This document shows positions 15,818-25,106 of a stretch of DNA of 64,000 nt, one piece after another; position 1 is the first letter of the stretch, and each line of letters begins with the position of its first letter. A program made the position numbers and the translations under genes. The notes under the pieces are model-generated. The model was not told the origin of the DNA, searched no databases, and worked only from the letters and a program-made list of their open reading frames with translations. This DNA comes from JACPUW01 sp049115495 (GTDB lineage Bacteria; Bacteroidota; Bacteroidia; CAILMK01; JACPUW01): the NCBI GenBank assembly GCA_049115495.1, contig JAGDZV010000001.1, positions 310,001 to 374,000 of the forward strand, read 5' to 3'.

Positions 15818-16861
15818 CTAATGTGGCTTTTCATCCGTTTTATACATTCCAACCTTTGCTTCTTCGCCTGCTCTTTGGCTGGCCCAAAACATACCTGGAG
15901 TATTAAAAGATATTCCTATCTGTCCATTTTTATCAATTGCAATTAAGCCTCCGGCCGCGTTTTGAGATTTTAATTTATCGTTAATAATGTATTCAGCCGC
16001 TTCTGATGCGCCTACACCTTCATATTCAAAAAGCGCACTCATATCATAAGCCACAGCATTTTTAATGAAATACTCACCATGACCTGTACAAGAAACACCA
16101 CAGGTATTATTATTAGCATAGGTACCGGCGCCAATAATTGGGCTATCTCCTATCCTACCAAACTTTTTGTTGTCCATACCACCTGTTGAAGTGCCCGCAG
16201 CAATATTGCCGTTTTTATCAATTGCTACGCATCCTACTGTTCCCAGTTTGTCCATTCTTTGAAGGCGCTCTTCGCGCCTGGCCCTTGTTTTTGGCGTAAT
16301 AAAATATTCCATTTCTATAGGCTCTACATTCATAGCTACAGCGAATGCTTCAGCTCCTTTGCCACTTAAAAGCACATGCTTGGTTGAGTCCTTTACCATT
16401 CTGGCCAAGGATATTGGGTTCTGAACGGTTGAAACACCTGCTACAGCCCCGGCCATAAGATTACTTCCGTCCATTATACTGGCATCAAGCTCTGCATTTC
16501 CTTCGGCATTTAATACTGCTCCTTTTCCTGAGTTAAATAATGGACTATTTTCTAAGAAATTGATTGTTCGTTCAACTGCCAACACTGCGCTGGCCCCGCT
16601 ATCTAAAAGACTAAAGCCTATAGAAATGGCTGAATCCAGAGCATTTGTATACTTTTCTTCCAAACCATTTTGAAGTCTTTCTTTGGTTACAGTACCGGCA
16701 CCGCCATGCAAAACAATAATGGGATATTCTGGTGCTTTATTTTCTTCTTTTACTGGAATAGGCGCTTCTTCTACTATCGGTTTAGTTTCAGTCTCAACGG
16801 TTTGCTTACAAGAGGTTGCCAAAAAAGAAACAAGAAGGAATAACACCAAAAGACTACGCAT
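15818..16861 (-). CDS. Isoaspartyl peptidase / plant-type L-asparaginase, lipoprotein
   Basis: An N-terminal nucleophile hydrolase that cleaves isoaspartyl dipeptides or asparagine after self-processing. The 347-residue precursor has a lipobox (LLVSFLATSC, Cys at about 18) and an acidic linker, which places it at the envelope. The core begins YPIIVLHGGAGTV, typical of the family. The autoproteolytic nucleophile is Thr208 in DKLGTVGCVAID, followed by the substrate-binding TSTGGMDNKKFGRIGDSPIIGAGTYA. Ala-Gly-rich C-terminal motifs (NAAGGLIAIDKNGQ) are also present. The gene stands alone on the minus strand. Family assignment is firm; the preferred substrate is not predictable. Confidence 0.92.
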   Translation of the reverse strand: MRSLLVLFLLVSFLATSCKQTVETETKPIVEEAPIPVKEENKAPEYPIIVLHGGAGTVTKERLQNGLEEKYTNALDSAISIGFSLLDSGASAVLAVERTINFLENSPLFNSGKGAVLNAEGNAELDASIMDGSNLMAGAVAGVSTVQNPISLARMVKDSTKHVLLSGKGAEAFAVAMNVEPIEMEYFITPKTRARREERLQRMDKLGTVGCVAIDKNGNIAAGTSTGGMDNKKFGRIGDSPIIGAGTYANNNTCGVSCTGHGEYFIKNAVAYDMSALFEYEGVGASEAAEYIINDKLKSQNAAGGLIAIDKNGQIGISFNTPGMFWASQRAGEEAKVGMYKTDEKPH

Positions 16862-16894
16862 TGATTTTTACTCAAAAGTATCTCATAAATAAAA

Positions 16895-16988
16895 GTCTGA
16901 ATCAAGATTTACTGGATTTTGGGAAACACAGGATTTGAATTGATTATAATCGTGTATATCTTTAAATCCTAAAAATCATGATTCAGGC
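16895..16988. repeat. 94-bp imperfect palindromic repeat beside a GxxExxY gene
   Basis: The left arm (16895-16920, starting GTCTGAATCAAGATTTAC) and the reverse complement of the right arm (16963-16988, starting GCCTGAATCATGATTTTT) agree over about 26 positions with several mismatches. Between them is a degenerate ggattt-rich spacer. The right arm ends on the first base of the GxxExxY stop codon. Comparable TCTGAATCAGGATTT-type palindromes often accompany GxxExxY genes in Bacteroidota, to my knowledge. Confidence 0.65.
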
Positions 16989-17368
16989 TATTTTGGATGA
17001 TACTTTTTGTTGTATATCTTATTGAATTGAAGGCTATTTGCTCCGAAATTGATTAGCAAGCCAATTGGAAAATCATAGGCTACGACATAGTTCTTAGCCT
17101 GCGCTAGATGAACATTTTCAAGATTAATGACAGCTTTTATCTCTACAACCACACGGTCTTCAACAATAAAGTCAGCTCTTCTTGTACCAACGTTTTTATC
17201 ATTGTAAAAAATGGCTTGCTCAATTTCTCTTCCAAACCCTAAACCAGCTTGTTCTAATTCAAGAGCCAAACACCTTTGGTAAATTACTTCCTGAAATCCG
17301 TTGCCGAGCGTGTTATGCACCTTCATAGCGCAGCCGTTGATTTTATATGTTAATTCATCAATTGTCAT
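16988..17368 (-). CDS. GxxExxY protein
   Basis: A 126-residue protein of the GxxExxY family, named for the motif seen here as GNGFQEVIYQRCLALEL (residues about 21-37), followed by a C-terminal nuclease-like beta core (TRRADFIVEDRVVVEIKAV, where D and E/K are arranged as in PD-(D/E)xK folds) and AQAKNYVVAYDFPIGLLINFG. Function is unproven; the fold resembles Holliday-junction-resolvase-like nucleases. The stop codon abuts the palindromic repeat at 16895-16988, and the gene may move or spread with it. It sits between the isoaspartyl peptidase and GH30 genes and has no obvious metabolic link to either. Confidence 0.85.
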   Translation of the reverse strand: MTIDELTYKINGCAMKVHNTLGNGFQEVIYQRCLALELEQAGLGFGREIEQAIFYNDKNVGTRRADFIVEDRVVVEIKAVINLENVHLAQAKNYVVAYDFPIGLLINFGANSLQFNKIYNKKYHPK

Positions 17369-17401
17369 CCTAGCCGTTTCATTTTTCGTCTTAATGAAAT
17401 A

Positions 17402-18907
17402 CTACTCCACAACCACCGTTTGCAAACTTTTGCCTTCAATTTCTAATTCAACGGCTTTTCTGTTTATGTAAAGTCGGTATTTAATTGTTTCTTCGGTTTG
17501 GTTGTATACAATGGCTGCAATTGAACCATTAGGATTTTGATAACTCACACTCATAATTGGGCTCCTACTTGTAGTGGTAGCAAGTCTTTTTGCACCTGGA
17601 TCTACAAACTTTGAAAAATGCCCCATGGCATAAAAAGTAGGTGTAAACACTAACTCATCTTTTTCAATATCGCCATGTACAGGTGCAAAACAAAAGTTAC
17701 CTACGTGATTTGGACCACCATTTTGATCTAATAGAATATTCCAATCTGTCCAACCGGTTGATCCTGCATTAAAATCATTGATCATGTTCTTGATATAACG
17801 CTCTGCATTTGGCCAGTAGTAATACTTAGCTGAATCGAATGCCTCATTACATCCTTCAGTAAAAAGTATCTCCTTATCAGGATATGCTTCTTTAATTTTT
17901 GCTAGGTTTTCATGTTTTTCTTTGCCTCCTGTCCAGTTTTCGTACCAGTGGTTGCCAATTCCCCAAGCATATTTTGCTGCTTCAGCGTCGTCAAAAATCA
18001 CATTTGCCCTATCACTCATTAAGTCACGGTTATGATCCCATACCACAATATTTTTATCGCCATAACCGGCCGCTGCCATTACAGGTCCCAAATAATCCCT
18101 AAGAAAATCACGTTCTTCTTCGGCCGTATATATGCAAGACTCCCAACGCTGAGTTGCCATAGGCTCGTTTTGAATAGTTATACCCCAAACCGGAATACCT
18201 TCATTTTCATAGGCTTCAATAAACTTGGTATAATATTGAGCCCATAGCTCCCTGTATTCTGGTTTAAGTTTTCCGCCTTGCAACATATTACCGTTGGTTT
18301 TCATATAGGTTGGCGGGCTCCAAGGGCTTGCGTAAAACATTAATTCATCTCCAATTAGCTCCATTGCTGATTTAATCATAGGCAATCTAAACTCTCTATC
18401 ATGGGCTATGTCAAAACTTTCAAGGGTTTCATCTCCTTCTTGCACATATGTAAAACTGCCGCTACTAAAGTCGCAACTATGAATAGATGTTCTTACAATA
18501 TTGTAGCCTAAACCACTCTCTTTATCAAAATATGCTTTGATTAAGGCTTTTTGATTTTCTTCTGAAAGTTTAGCGAAAACCTCTGCAGAAGCATCAGTAA
18601 TGGCGCCACCTACACCTAAATGCGTTTGAAACTGCCTTTCAGGATTTATAAAAACTGATATTTCATCTTCTCTTGCCTGTGGTGCTTCGGCAAACTCCCC
18701 TTGGTTAGATGCTTCAATTTTCTTTGAAAGATTAGCATTGGTGGTGTATAAGGTTACACTTTTATTATTGGTATCAAACTCCTTTTTCATTGTTTGGTTT
18801 TCTGCATTACCACTTTCGGTTTCGCTATTTTCATTACTGCTTTTTTGCTCATTTGCTGTGCATGCGTAAATGAACAAAACTGGAATTAAAAGAATTAGAT
18901 TTTTCAT
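17402..18907 (-). CDS. GH30 glycoside hydrolase lipoprotein (probable beta-1,6-glucanase)
   Basis: A 501-residue lipoprotein (lipobox LFIYACTA, Cys at about 16), so probably attached to the cell envelope. The GH30 (beta/alpha)8 barrel runs from about residue 85 to 430 (GVGGAITDASAEVF, GYNIVRTSIHSCDF) and ends in the usual beta-sandwich with residues from both termini. The acid/base is Glu248 in ITIQNEP and the nucleophile Glu351 in LFTEGCNE. In Bacteroidota, GH30 enzymes beside GH16 and GH3 commonly trim beta-1,6 branches from laminarin; that substrate is inferred from context. It is divergent from the SusR-like gene and has a palindromic operator 24 bp upstream of its -7 box. A glucosylceramidase-type activity is the alternative. 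Confidence 0.9.
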   Translation of the reverse strand: MKNLILLIPVLFIYACTANEQKSSNENSETESGNAENQTMKKEFDTNNKSVTLYTTNANLSKKIEASNQGEFAEAPQAREDEISVFINPERQFQTHLGVGGAITDASAEVFAKLSEENQKALIKAYFDKESGLGYNIVRTSIHSCDFSSGSFTYVQEGDETLESFDIAHDREFRLPMIKSAMELIGDELMFYASPWSPPTYMKTNGNMLQGGKLKPEYRELWAQYYTKFIEAYENEGIPVWGITIQNEPMATQRWESCIYTAEEERDFLRDYLGPVMAAAGYGDKNIVVWDHNRDLMSDRANVIFDDAEAAKYAWGIGNHWYENWTGGKEKHENLAKIKEAYPDKEILFTEGCNEAFDSAKYYYWPNAERYIKNMINDFNAGSTGWTDWNILLDQNGGPNHVGNFCFAPVHGDIEKDELVFTPTFYAMGHFSKFVDPGAKRLATTTSRSPIMSVSYQNPNGSIAAIVYNQTEETIKYRLYINRKAVELEIEGKSLQTVVVE

Positions 18908-18940
18908 GTTTGAAGCTTTGTGTTATATATGCCTTGATGG

Positions 18941-18983
18941 CAAAAATAGTTGGTTGAAAGTAAATAGTATTTTTTACTATAAG
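18941..18983 (-). promoter_or_regulatory. GH30 promoter with palindromic operator (site a)
   Basis: TATTTTTG on the minus strand (18948 to 18941) is a perfect TAnnTTTG -7 box. The palindrome TAAATAGTA-TTTTT-TACTATAAG (18961-18983) is centred at 18972, 24 bp upstream of the box. Read on the minus strand it is CTTATAGTA-AAAAA-TACTATTTA, matching the consensus shared with the sites at 21971, 56809 and 62932. The site also lies about 45 bp upstream of the SusR-like ATG and could affect that gene. Confidence 0.65.
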
Positions 18984-19017
18984 TAAATTTAAATTCTTTA
19001 CTTAGCAGCCCAGTAAA

Positions 19018-21879
19018 ATGAATACTTCTAGATTTTTTCTTTTGATTTCGTTCTTACTTTTTTTTGGTGCCAAAGCCATGGCACAAGATTATAATGTAGA
19101 GCTTTTCGATATTAAAAAAGGGTTGTCTCATAATACTGTTTACGATATAGTTCAAGACCATTTTGGATACATGTGGATTGGCACACAAAATGGATTGAAT
19201 AGGTATGATGGCTACAACACAACTCTAATTGCAGAAAAACAACAAAATGAATTAAGCAAAGAGTTTAAAGGTAAATGCATTACTGCTGTTTTCCTCGATT
19301 CAAAAAATAATCTATGGGCGGGTGCTCGTATGGGCTTTGTAAATATTAAGTACGCCAGCAATAACAGCTTTAAAAATCTTACTTCAGAATATTTCAACCA
19401 AAAAACCCAAGGGCATGAAATATCGAGGTTTTATGAAGATTCTAAAGGCAATGTATGGATAGCTACTGTTGGATCGGGATTATTTAAAGTTGAATACAAA
19501 ACTGATTCAATACATCATTTTTCACGAGAAAACTCAAACCTAAGCAGTAATGATGTTTTTGACATTCTTGAATCAAATAATAAAATTATTGTAGCCTGTG
19601 GCGGTGGTAATTTGAATTTGCTGCAAAATGGGTCATTTGTACAAACTCACGAAATGAGGGGCAACTCTCCAAACTTAAGCGGCTATAGAAAAAGATTGGT
19701 TGAAGCCAACGGTTACATATGGTTGGGAACACAGGGCACGGGCTTGTATAGAATTAACCCTAAATCGCTTGAATTCCTTAACTTCAACCTATTTGAAGAC
19801 TTATATGATTTCAAAGCAAACGTTGTAAAAGATATTATAAGTCTAAATGATTCTACCCTTTACATTGCAACTGATGGCAATGGAGTTTACAAACTAAATT
19901 CGATAACAAGTAAATTCAGCAAAATTGAACAAGATGACTTTGGAAATATTCTCTTCAATAGTTTGGCGTTCAACTGTTTTGCCAAGGATTTTCAAAATAA
20001 TTTATGGATAGGAAGCTATAATGGCGGTGTTAATATTCTAAAAAACACTCCAAAGGTTTTTCATTTAAAAAGCCCTAAAACCACAAAAACTGTTTCAACC
20101 TCAATATTATCAATTGCTCCCCATGATAATGAGCACTTACTATTGGGTACCGATGGCGAAGGTTTAATGCTTTACAACACCAATAATGGTGATTTTAATG
20201 CAGTTAAAACTTGCGAGAATAACATAGCGGCCCCCACCGTAGTTAAAAGTATATTAAAACTTGACAATGGAAATTATCTAATTGGCTGTTTTAGCGAAGG
20301 ATTGTTTCATTACGATAGAGAATCTTACTGTTTCTCTAAAATTAGTTCGCTACTCAATATTTGGTCAATTAAAAAGGGGCCTAAAGGACATTATTGGCTA
20401 GGATGCCTTGGCAGTGGAATTATTGAACTCGACGAAAATTTTATTGAAGTTGAAAATAGCTTAAATCCCATTAGCAATTCAGGAAATGTGATGGATTTTG
20501 AGTTTGACAACCGCGGTAACCTATGGCTTGGAACTGGAAATGAAGGCCTTTACATGTATGACTTTTCAAACAACAGACTATCTTCAGTAAACGATAGTTA
20601 TAATGAAATAGGAAAAGAAATTAGATCGCTAAAAAGTTTAAACCAAGAGTATACAATAGTAGGTACTGAAGGTAATGGGATTTTGCTTTTTAAAGGAACA
20701 GAGTTAATAGATTATTGGGATCTTGAAAAAGGATTGTTAACTAACGATGCGGTTGGGTTTACTCAATTGATAGAAGAAAAGCTCTGGATCTCAAGTTTTA
20801 AAGGTATTTCTTCTTTAAACCTACAAACCAAAGAAGTTAAAAACTTTAGCTTAAATGGAATTGAAAGTGGAAACCAGTTAAACCAAAATGCCATATATCT
20901 ATCGAATGACAATACACTTTATTTAGGTGGTATTTATGGTTTAACCAGAATGTCAATTAAAGACCTATATGCAAACAACTTTAGCTCCAAATCATACATT
21001 TCTGAGCTTAATGTACAAGGGCTCTCGGTTCAGCAGGCCTTAAGAACTAGAGAACCTACCGAAGAACTTTCTTCAATTGAATTAAGCCACAATCAAAACT
21101 CAATACATCTCACATTTTTTGCGCCCAATCTTTTACAATCAGAAAATCGAATTATCAATTATCAGCTTATTGGAGCCGATGAAAAAGTAAGAACCACCAA
21201 CCCTGGTGAAAACGAAGTTGAATACACGAATATTTCACCTGGATCTTATGAGCTAAAGTTTGGCTACGAAGGCCAAATTTCTACTCTTAACATTACAGTT
21301 AACAGTCCTTACTGGGAGCAAAGTTGGTTTAGAATGATGTTGTTCTTTGCAATTCTTGGTATTGTAGGCATTGGCTTTCAGGTTGCTTTATCAAAGCAAA
21401 ATGAAAAACACAAACAAGAATTATTGGCATACAAAAACAAAGAGCTTGAAGAAGAGCTTGAAACAAAAAACTCAAGACTCATGTATTCTGCAGTTCAAAA
21501 TGCATCAAAAAATGAGATTTTAAATGAGCTAAAATCTCAATTGATGGTTGTAAAAAGCCAAACTGAAAACGAAGGACTTAAAAAAGTTTTAAGGACTCTA
21601 AACCGTGAATTGAAAAACGAAAATTATTGGAGCACTTTTAACACCTATTTTAATGATGTTGACACCAAGTTTATAAACGATTTTAAAAATAAACATGGAG
21701 AACTCACCCAAAATGATCAACGATTAGTAGCGCTTATTAGACTAAATCTTTCAACCAACGAAATTGCCTCTTTGCTCAATATCTCAGTAAGAGGTGTAGA
21801 GCAAAGCAAGTATAGACTCAAGAAAAAACTTGCTTTGGAAAAGGAACAAAACCTCGTTTCTTACATCCAAAACCTGTAA
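19018..21879 (+). CDS. SusR-like membrane sensor-regulator (beta-propeller, Y_Y_Y, LuxR-type HTH)
   Basis: A 953-residue one-component sensor. It has a signal peptide (about 1-22) and a large periplasmic region of two-component-regulator propeller repeats (about 25-680, for example DHFGYMWIGTQNGLNRYDG and DSKGNVWIATVGSGLF). A Y_Y_Y domain (about 690-765) precedes one membrane helix (about 770-792). The cytoplasmic part is a coiled coil (about 800-870) and a LuxR/GerE-like HTH at the C-terminus (about 893-950, LVALIRLNLSTNEIASLLNISVRGVEQSKYRLKKKL). There is no kinase domain, so it should signal directly to DNA. It precedes the SusC gene by 154 bp and is the natural PUL-1 activator by analogy with SusR-type systems. 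The ligand is presumably a glucan oligosaccharide. Confidence 0.87.
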   Translation: MNTSRFFLLISFLLFFGAKAMAQDYNVELFDIKKGLSHNTVYDIVQDHFGYMWIGTQNGLNRYDGYNTTLIAEKQQNELSKEFKGKCITAVFLDSKNNLWAGARMGFVNIKYASNNSFKNLTSEYFNQKTQGHEISRFYEDSKGNVWIATVGSGLFKVEYKTDSIHHFSRENSNLSSNDVFDILESNNKIIVACGGGNLNLLQNGSFVQTHEMRGNSPNLSGYRKRLVEANGYIWLGTQGTGLYRINPKSLEFLNFNLFEDLYDFKANVVKDIISLNDSTLYIATDGNGVYKLNSITSKFSKIEQDDFGNILFNSLAFNCFAKDFQNNLWIGSYNGGVNILKNTPKVFHLKSPKTTKTVSTSILSIAPHDNEHLLLGTDGEGLMLYNTNNGDFNAVKTCENNIAAPTVVKSILKLDNGNYLIGCFSEGLFHYDRESYCFSKISSLLNIWSIKKGPKGHYWLGCLGSGIIELDENFIEVENSLNPISNSGNVMDFEFDNRGNLWLGTGNEGLYMYDFSNNRLSSVNDSYNEIGKEIRSLKSLNQEYTIVGTEGNGILLFKGTELIDYWDLEKGLLTNDAVGFTQLIEEKLWISSFKGISSLNLQTKEVKNFSLNGIESGNQLNQNAIYLSNDNTLYLGGIYGLTRMSIKDLYANNFSSKSYISELNVQGLSVQQALRTREPTEELSSIELSHNQNSIHLTFFAPNLLQSENRIINYQLIGADEKVRTTNPGENEVEYTNISPGSYELKFGYEGQISTLNITVNSPYWEQSWFRMMLFFAILGIVGIGFQVALSKQNEKHKQELLAYKNKELEEELETKNSRLMYSAVQNASKNEILNELKSQLMVVKSQTENEGLKKVLRTLNRELKNENYWSTFNTYFNDVDTKFINDFKNKHGELTQNDQRLVALIRLNLSTNEIASLLNISVRGVEQSKYRLKKKLALEKEQNLVSYIQNL

Positions 21880-21970
21880 ACTTCATTTTTTTCTAAAAAC
21901 GGCCTTATCTTAACTAAAACAGCCATTGTAGTGGATTTGTCGTAGTAATAATTATTGCATTTACGAAGAT

Positions 21971-22013
21971 CTTATGGTATTATTGACCATTAGTTAGGCA
22001 CTACCTAAATTTT
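21971..22013 (+). promoter_or_regulatory. PUL-1 susC promoter with palindromic operator (site d)
   Basis: The palindrome CTTATGGTA-TTATT-GACCATTAG (21971-21993, centre 21982) lies 24 bp upstream of TAAATTTT (22006-22013), a one-mismatch -7 box. A TTG at 21983-21985 with a 20-bp spacer could be the -33 element and falls inside the palindrome. The leader to the ATG at 22034 would be about 15 nt. Confidence 0.55.
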
Positions 22014-22033
22014 TCATTAAGTAAAAAGGCAAA

Positions 22034-25000
22034 ATGATATTTACAAAAAAACTCTTCGCAACGGTGCTTCTATTGTTTGTGGCTTACCTAGGGTATTCGC
22101 AAAGAACAATAGAAGGAACAATTACCGATGCCAAGACCAACGAGCCCTTAATTGGGGCAAACATTTACCTACCCGCATCAGAAAAAGGAACGAGTACTGA
22201 TATTAATGGTACTTTTAGTATTGAATCTGAAGAAAACGATGATCAAATCCAGTTTTCGTACACTGGATATGAAACCCAAACTTTAGCTATTGGCGACCAA
22301 ACTTTTTTTCAGGTTAAATTGGTATCTGGCGCCATATTAGATGAGGTTGTTGTGGTTGGCTACGGCACTCAGTCAAAAGCAAAGGTTACTAGTGCCATTT
22401 CTACAGTTGATGAAGCCACCTTAAAGAAGATTCCGGTTCCACAAGTTAGTAATGGTCTTGAAGGATTAGCTCCTGGACTATTTGTAAGACAAGGAAGTGG
22501 TGAACCAGGCTTTAGTGGTTCTTCTTTTGAAGTTAGAAACTTTGGTAATGCCTTGGTAATTGTTGATGGTTCGCCTGGTAGCTTAGATGAGCTTGACCCT
22601 AACGAAATCGAAAGCATTACCGTGCTAAAAGACGCGGCAGCAGCTTCAGTTTACGGTGTTCAAGGTGGTAATGGAGTTATTTTAGTAACTACAAGAAAAG
22701 GTGACGTTGGTAAGCCAGAACTTAACTACACTAACTCAACTACTTTCACTGCTTTTACCACTTATCCTCAGTTCTTAAACTCAGTACAGTATGCTACAAT
22801 AATGAACGAGGGGAGAGTGAATGACGGTTTTGATCCTTTCTTTTCTGAAGAGCAAATTCAGAAATTTCAAGATGGATCGGATCCTATAAACTATCCTAAT
22901 ACCAATTGGCAAGAGCTTGTATTTCAAGATTGGGGTCGGCAGCAAAGACATAACTTGAATTTAACTGGTGGTACCGAAAAAGTGCGCTACTTTGTTTCTG
23001 CAGGCTATTTAAATCAAGGTTCAAATTACTCGGTTGATGTGTTGAACTATGAACAATACAACCTAAGATCAAATGTTGATGCAGATATTTCTGACAATTT
23101 TTCTTTAAACCTAAGATTGGCAGGAAGAAGAAGAATCAATGAAGCACCAGCATACTCGGCATACAACATATTTAGAGAGCTTTTTAGGGCTATGCCAATT
23201 GATTTAGCATATTATCCTGATGGCACACCAACAAGACCAAGTTTTACACCAAATCACGCCTTAGAAGGTATTAAGGACTTTAATGCAGGCTATTACAGAG
23301 CTAGAAATAACAACCTTGATGCGAAGCTAACTTTAGATTGGGATGTTCCTTTTATAGAAGGACTAAATGTAAAGTCTTACGGGTCTTTAGTTTACAACCA
23401 TAACTACCAAAAAGAATGGGGTAAAAGCTATGAGCTTTACACACTAAATAGGGCTACAGGAGATTATGATGTTTTTGTAGCAAGTCCTGAAGGTTCATTT
23501 AGTGAAACGGTACTTACTAATAGAATGAGCTATTCAAACTTATATGTATTTCAACAATCGCTTAATTATGACAGAAGGTTTAATGGTTTACATACAGTAA
23601 AAGGATTGGTTCTTGGAGAAGTTCTAAGATCGCAAGGTGAAGATTTTTGGGGTAGAAGACAAGATTTTCAATCTACTCTAATTGATCAGTTATATGCAGG
23701 ATCTTTAGAAAACCAAAATGCCAGCGGTGGCGAATGGAGAGAAAACAGGCTTGGATTAATTGGAAGGTTTAATTATGATTACGATGCTAGATATTTTATT
23801 GAAACATCGTTTAGATATGATGGATCTTCACGCTTTGCACCAGGAAACCGTTGGGGTTTCTTCCCTTCAGTTTCGGCAGGTTGGAGATTATCAGAAAGTG
23901 GATTTTTTCAAGGTTTAAAACCTTTGTTTAGTGATGCAAAAATTAGAGCTTCTTATGGAACAGCCGGAAACGATGGAACCGCAGCTTATCAATGGCTATC
24001 GGGTTTTACTTACAATCACTTTTTTATACCTGGAGATGCCGCAGTACCAACAATTGACAACACAGCGTTGCCTAATGTAGACCTAACCTGGGAAACCATT
24101 ACTACCTACAATGTAGGTGCAGACCTAAAGTTCTATAATGACGCATTGAGTGTATCATTTGACTATTTCTTTAGAGACAGAGACGGTGTATTAGCCAATC
24201 CATCAGGCAGTATTCCAAGTACCCTTGGTGTTGGTGTTTCGGCACAAAACCTACATTCATATTCAAACCAAGGCTACGAAATTGGTTTAGGTTACAACAA
24301 GTCTTTAGGAAAAGATTTGAAGTTGAATGCACAATTTAATTTCTCAAGATCAAGAGAAAAAGCGGTGTTTATTGATGAGGCCTATATTGAAGACGACTTT
24401 ATGCGCCAAAACCTAACCATAACTGGTGGTTTTACTGGTTTAAGAAGAGGATACATTTCTGACGGACTATTTCAAAATGACGAAGAAATTGCTAACCATG
24501 CCATACAAGACAATGGTACAAATAGCACACTACAGCCTGGTGACGTAAAATATGTTGACCTTAATAATGATGGCATTATTGATGTAAAAGATCAACAAAT
24601 TTTCGGAAACGGAAACAAACCAGCCTTTAACTACTCATTGAATTTAGGATTTGATTACAAAAGACTTTCTGTTGGCATGTTACTAACAGGAGCCTTTGGT
24701 TATGATATTTATCTCGGCGGCGAAGCACAGGCCGCATTAAGAAACAATTTCAACGGTTACACCTATCAAATGGATTACTGGACCGAAGAAAATCCAGATG
24801 CAAGATTTCCGAGAGTATCAGATGGAGGATTTAATGAGAACAACTACAGATACTCAGATTTTTGGATGAGAAACGCAACACACTTAAGAATTAGAAACCT
24901 AAATATTGCCTACTCAGCTCCTGAAAAAATGGCATCATTTTTTGGATTTACCGACTTAAGATTTAGCCTTACAGCCTTCAATCTTCACGTGTTTAAAATG

Positions 25001-25096
25001 TTTAACGAAGAGTTTGATCCTCAAATGCAAACCGACCTTGGATGGTACTATCCGCAACTAAAATCTTACACTGTAGGCTTAAACATAACCCTATAA
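22034..25096 (+). CDS. SusC-like TonB-dependent glycan transporter (PUL-1)
   Basis: A 1020-residue outer-membrane receptor that imports oligosaccharides with its SusD lid. It has a signal peptide (about 1-22, ending GYSQ) and a CarboxypepD_reg-like domain (about 23-105, TIEGTITDAKTNEPLIGANIYL). Next comes a SusC-type TonB box region (DEVVVVGYGTQ, about 110-120) and a plug (about 120-235, IVDGSPGSLDELDPNEIESITVLKDAAAASVYG). The 22-strand barrel extends to the terminal SYTVGLNITL. Length and order are typical of SusC/RagA. It starts 154 bp after the SusR-like gene and is followed by susD after 10 bp. The substrate is inferred to be beta-glucan oligosaccharides from the GH genes downstream. Confidence 0.95.
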   Translation: MIFTKKLFATVLLLFVAYLGYSQRTIEGTITDAKTNEPLIGANIYLPASEKGTSTDINGTFSIESEENDDQIQFSYTGYETQTLAIGDQTFFQVKLVSGAILDEVVVVGYGTQSKAKVTSAISTVDEATLKKIPVPQVSNGLEGLAPGLFVRQGSGEPGFSGSSFEVRNFGNALVIVDGSPGSLDELDPNEIESITVLKDAAAASVYGVQGGNGVILVTTRKGDVGKPELNYTNSTTFTAFTTYPQFLNSVQYATIMNEGRVNDGFDPFFSEEQIQKFQDGSDPINYPNTNWQELVFQDWGRQQRHNLNLTGGTEKVRYFVSAGYLNQGSNYSVDVLNYEQYNLRSNVDADISDNFSLNLRLAGRRRINEAPAYSAYNIFRELFRAMPIDLAYYPDGTPTRPSFTPNHALEGIKDFNAGYYRARNNNLDAKLTLDWDVPFIEGLNVKSYGSLVYNHNYQKEWGKSYELYTLNRATGDYDVFVASPEGSFSETVLTNRMSYSNLYVFQQSLNYDRRFNGLHTVKGLVLGEVLRSQGEDFWGRRQDFQSTLIDQLYAGSLENQNASGGEWRENRLGLIGRFNYDYDARYFIETSFRYDGSSRFAPGNRWGFFPSVSAGWRLSESGFFQGLKPLFSDAKIRASYGTAGNDGTAAYQWLSGFTYNHFFIPGDAAVPTIDNTALPNVDLTWETITTYNVGADLKFYNDALSVSFDYFFRDRDGVLANPSGSIPSTLGVGVSAQNLHSYSNQGYEIGLGYNKSLGKDLKLNAQFNFSRSREKAVFIDEAYIEDDFMRQNLTITGGFTGLRRGYISDGLFQNDEEIANHAIQDNGTNSTLQPGDVKYVDLNNDGIIDVKDQQIFGNGNKPAFNYSLNLGFDYKRLSVGMLLTGAFGYDIYLGGEAQAALRNNFNGYTYQMDYWTEENPDARFPRVSDGGFNENNYRYSDFWMRNATHLRIRNLNIAYSAPEKMASFFGFTDLRFSLTAFNLHVFKMFNEEFDPQMQTDLGWYYPQLKSYTVGLNITL

Positions 25097-25106
25097 AAAG
25101 CAGAAA

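Noticed and set aside
17377..17400. Hairpin TTTCATT-N9-AATGAAA between the GH30 and GxxExxY genes as a terminator
   Set aside because: The stem is AT-only and weak, without a convincing T-run.
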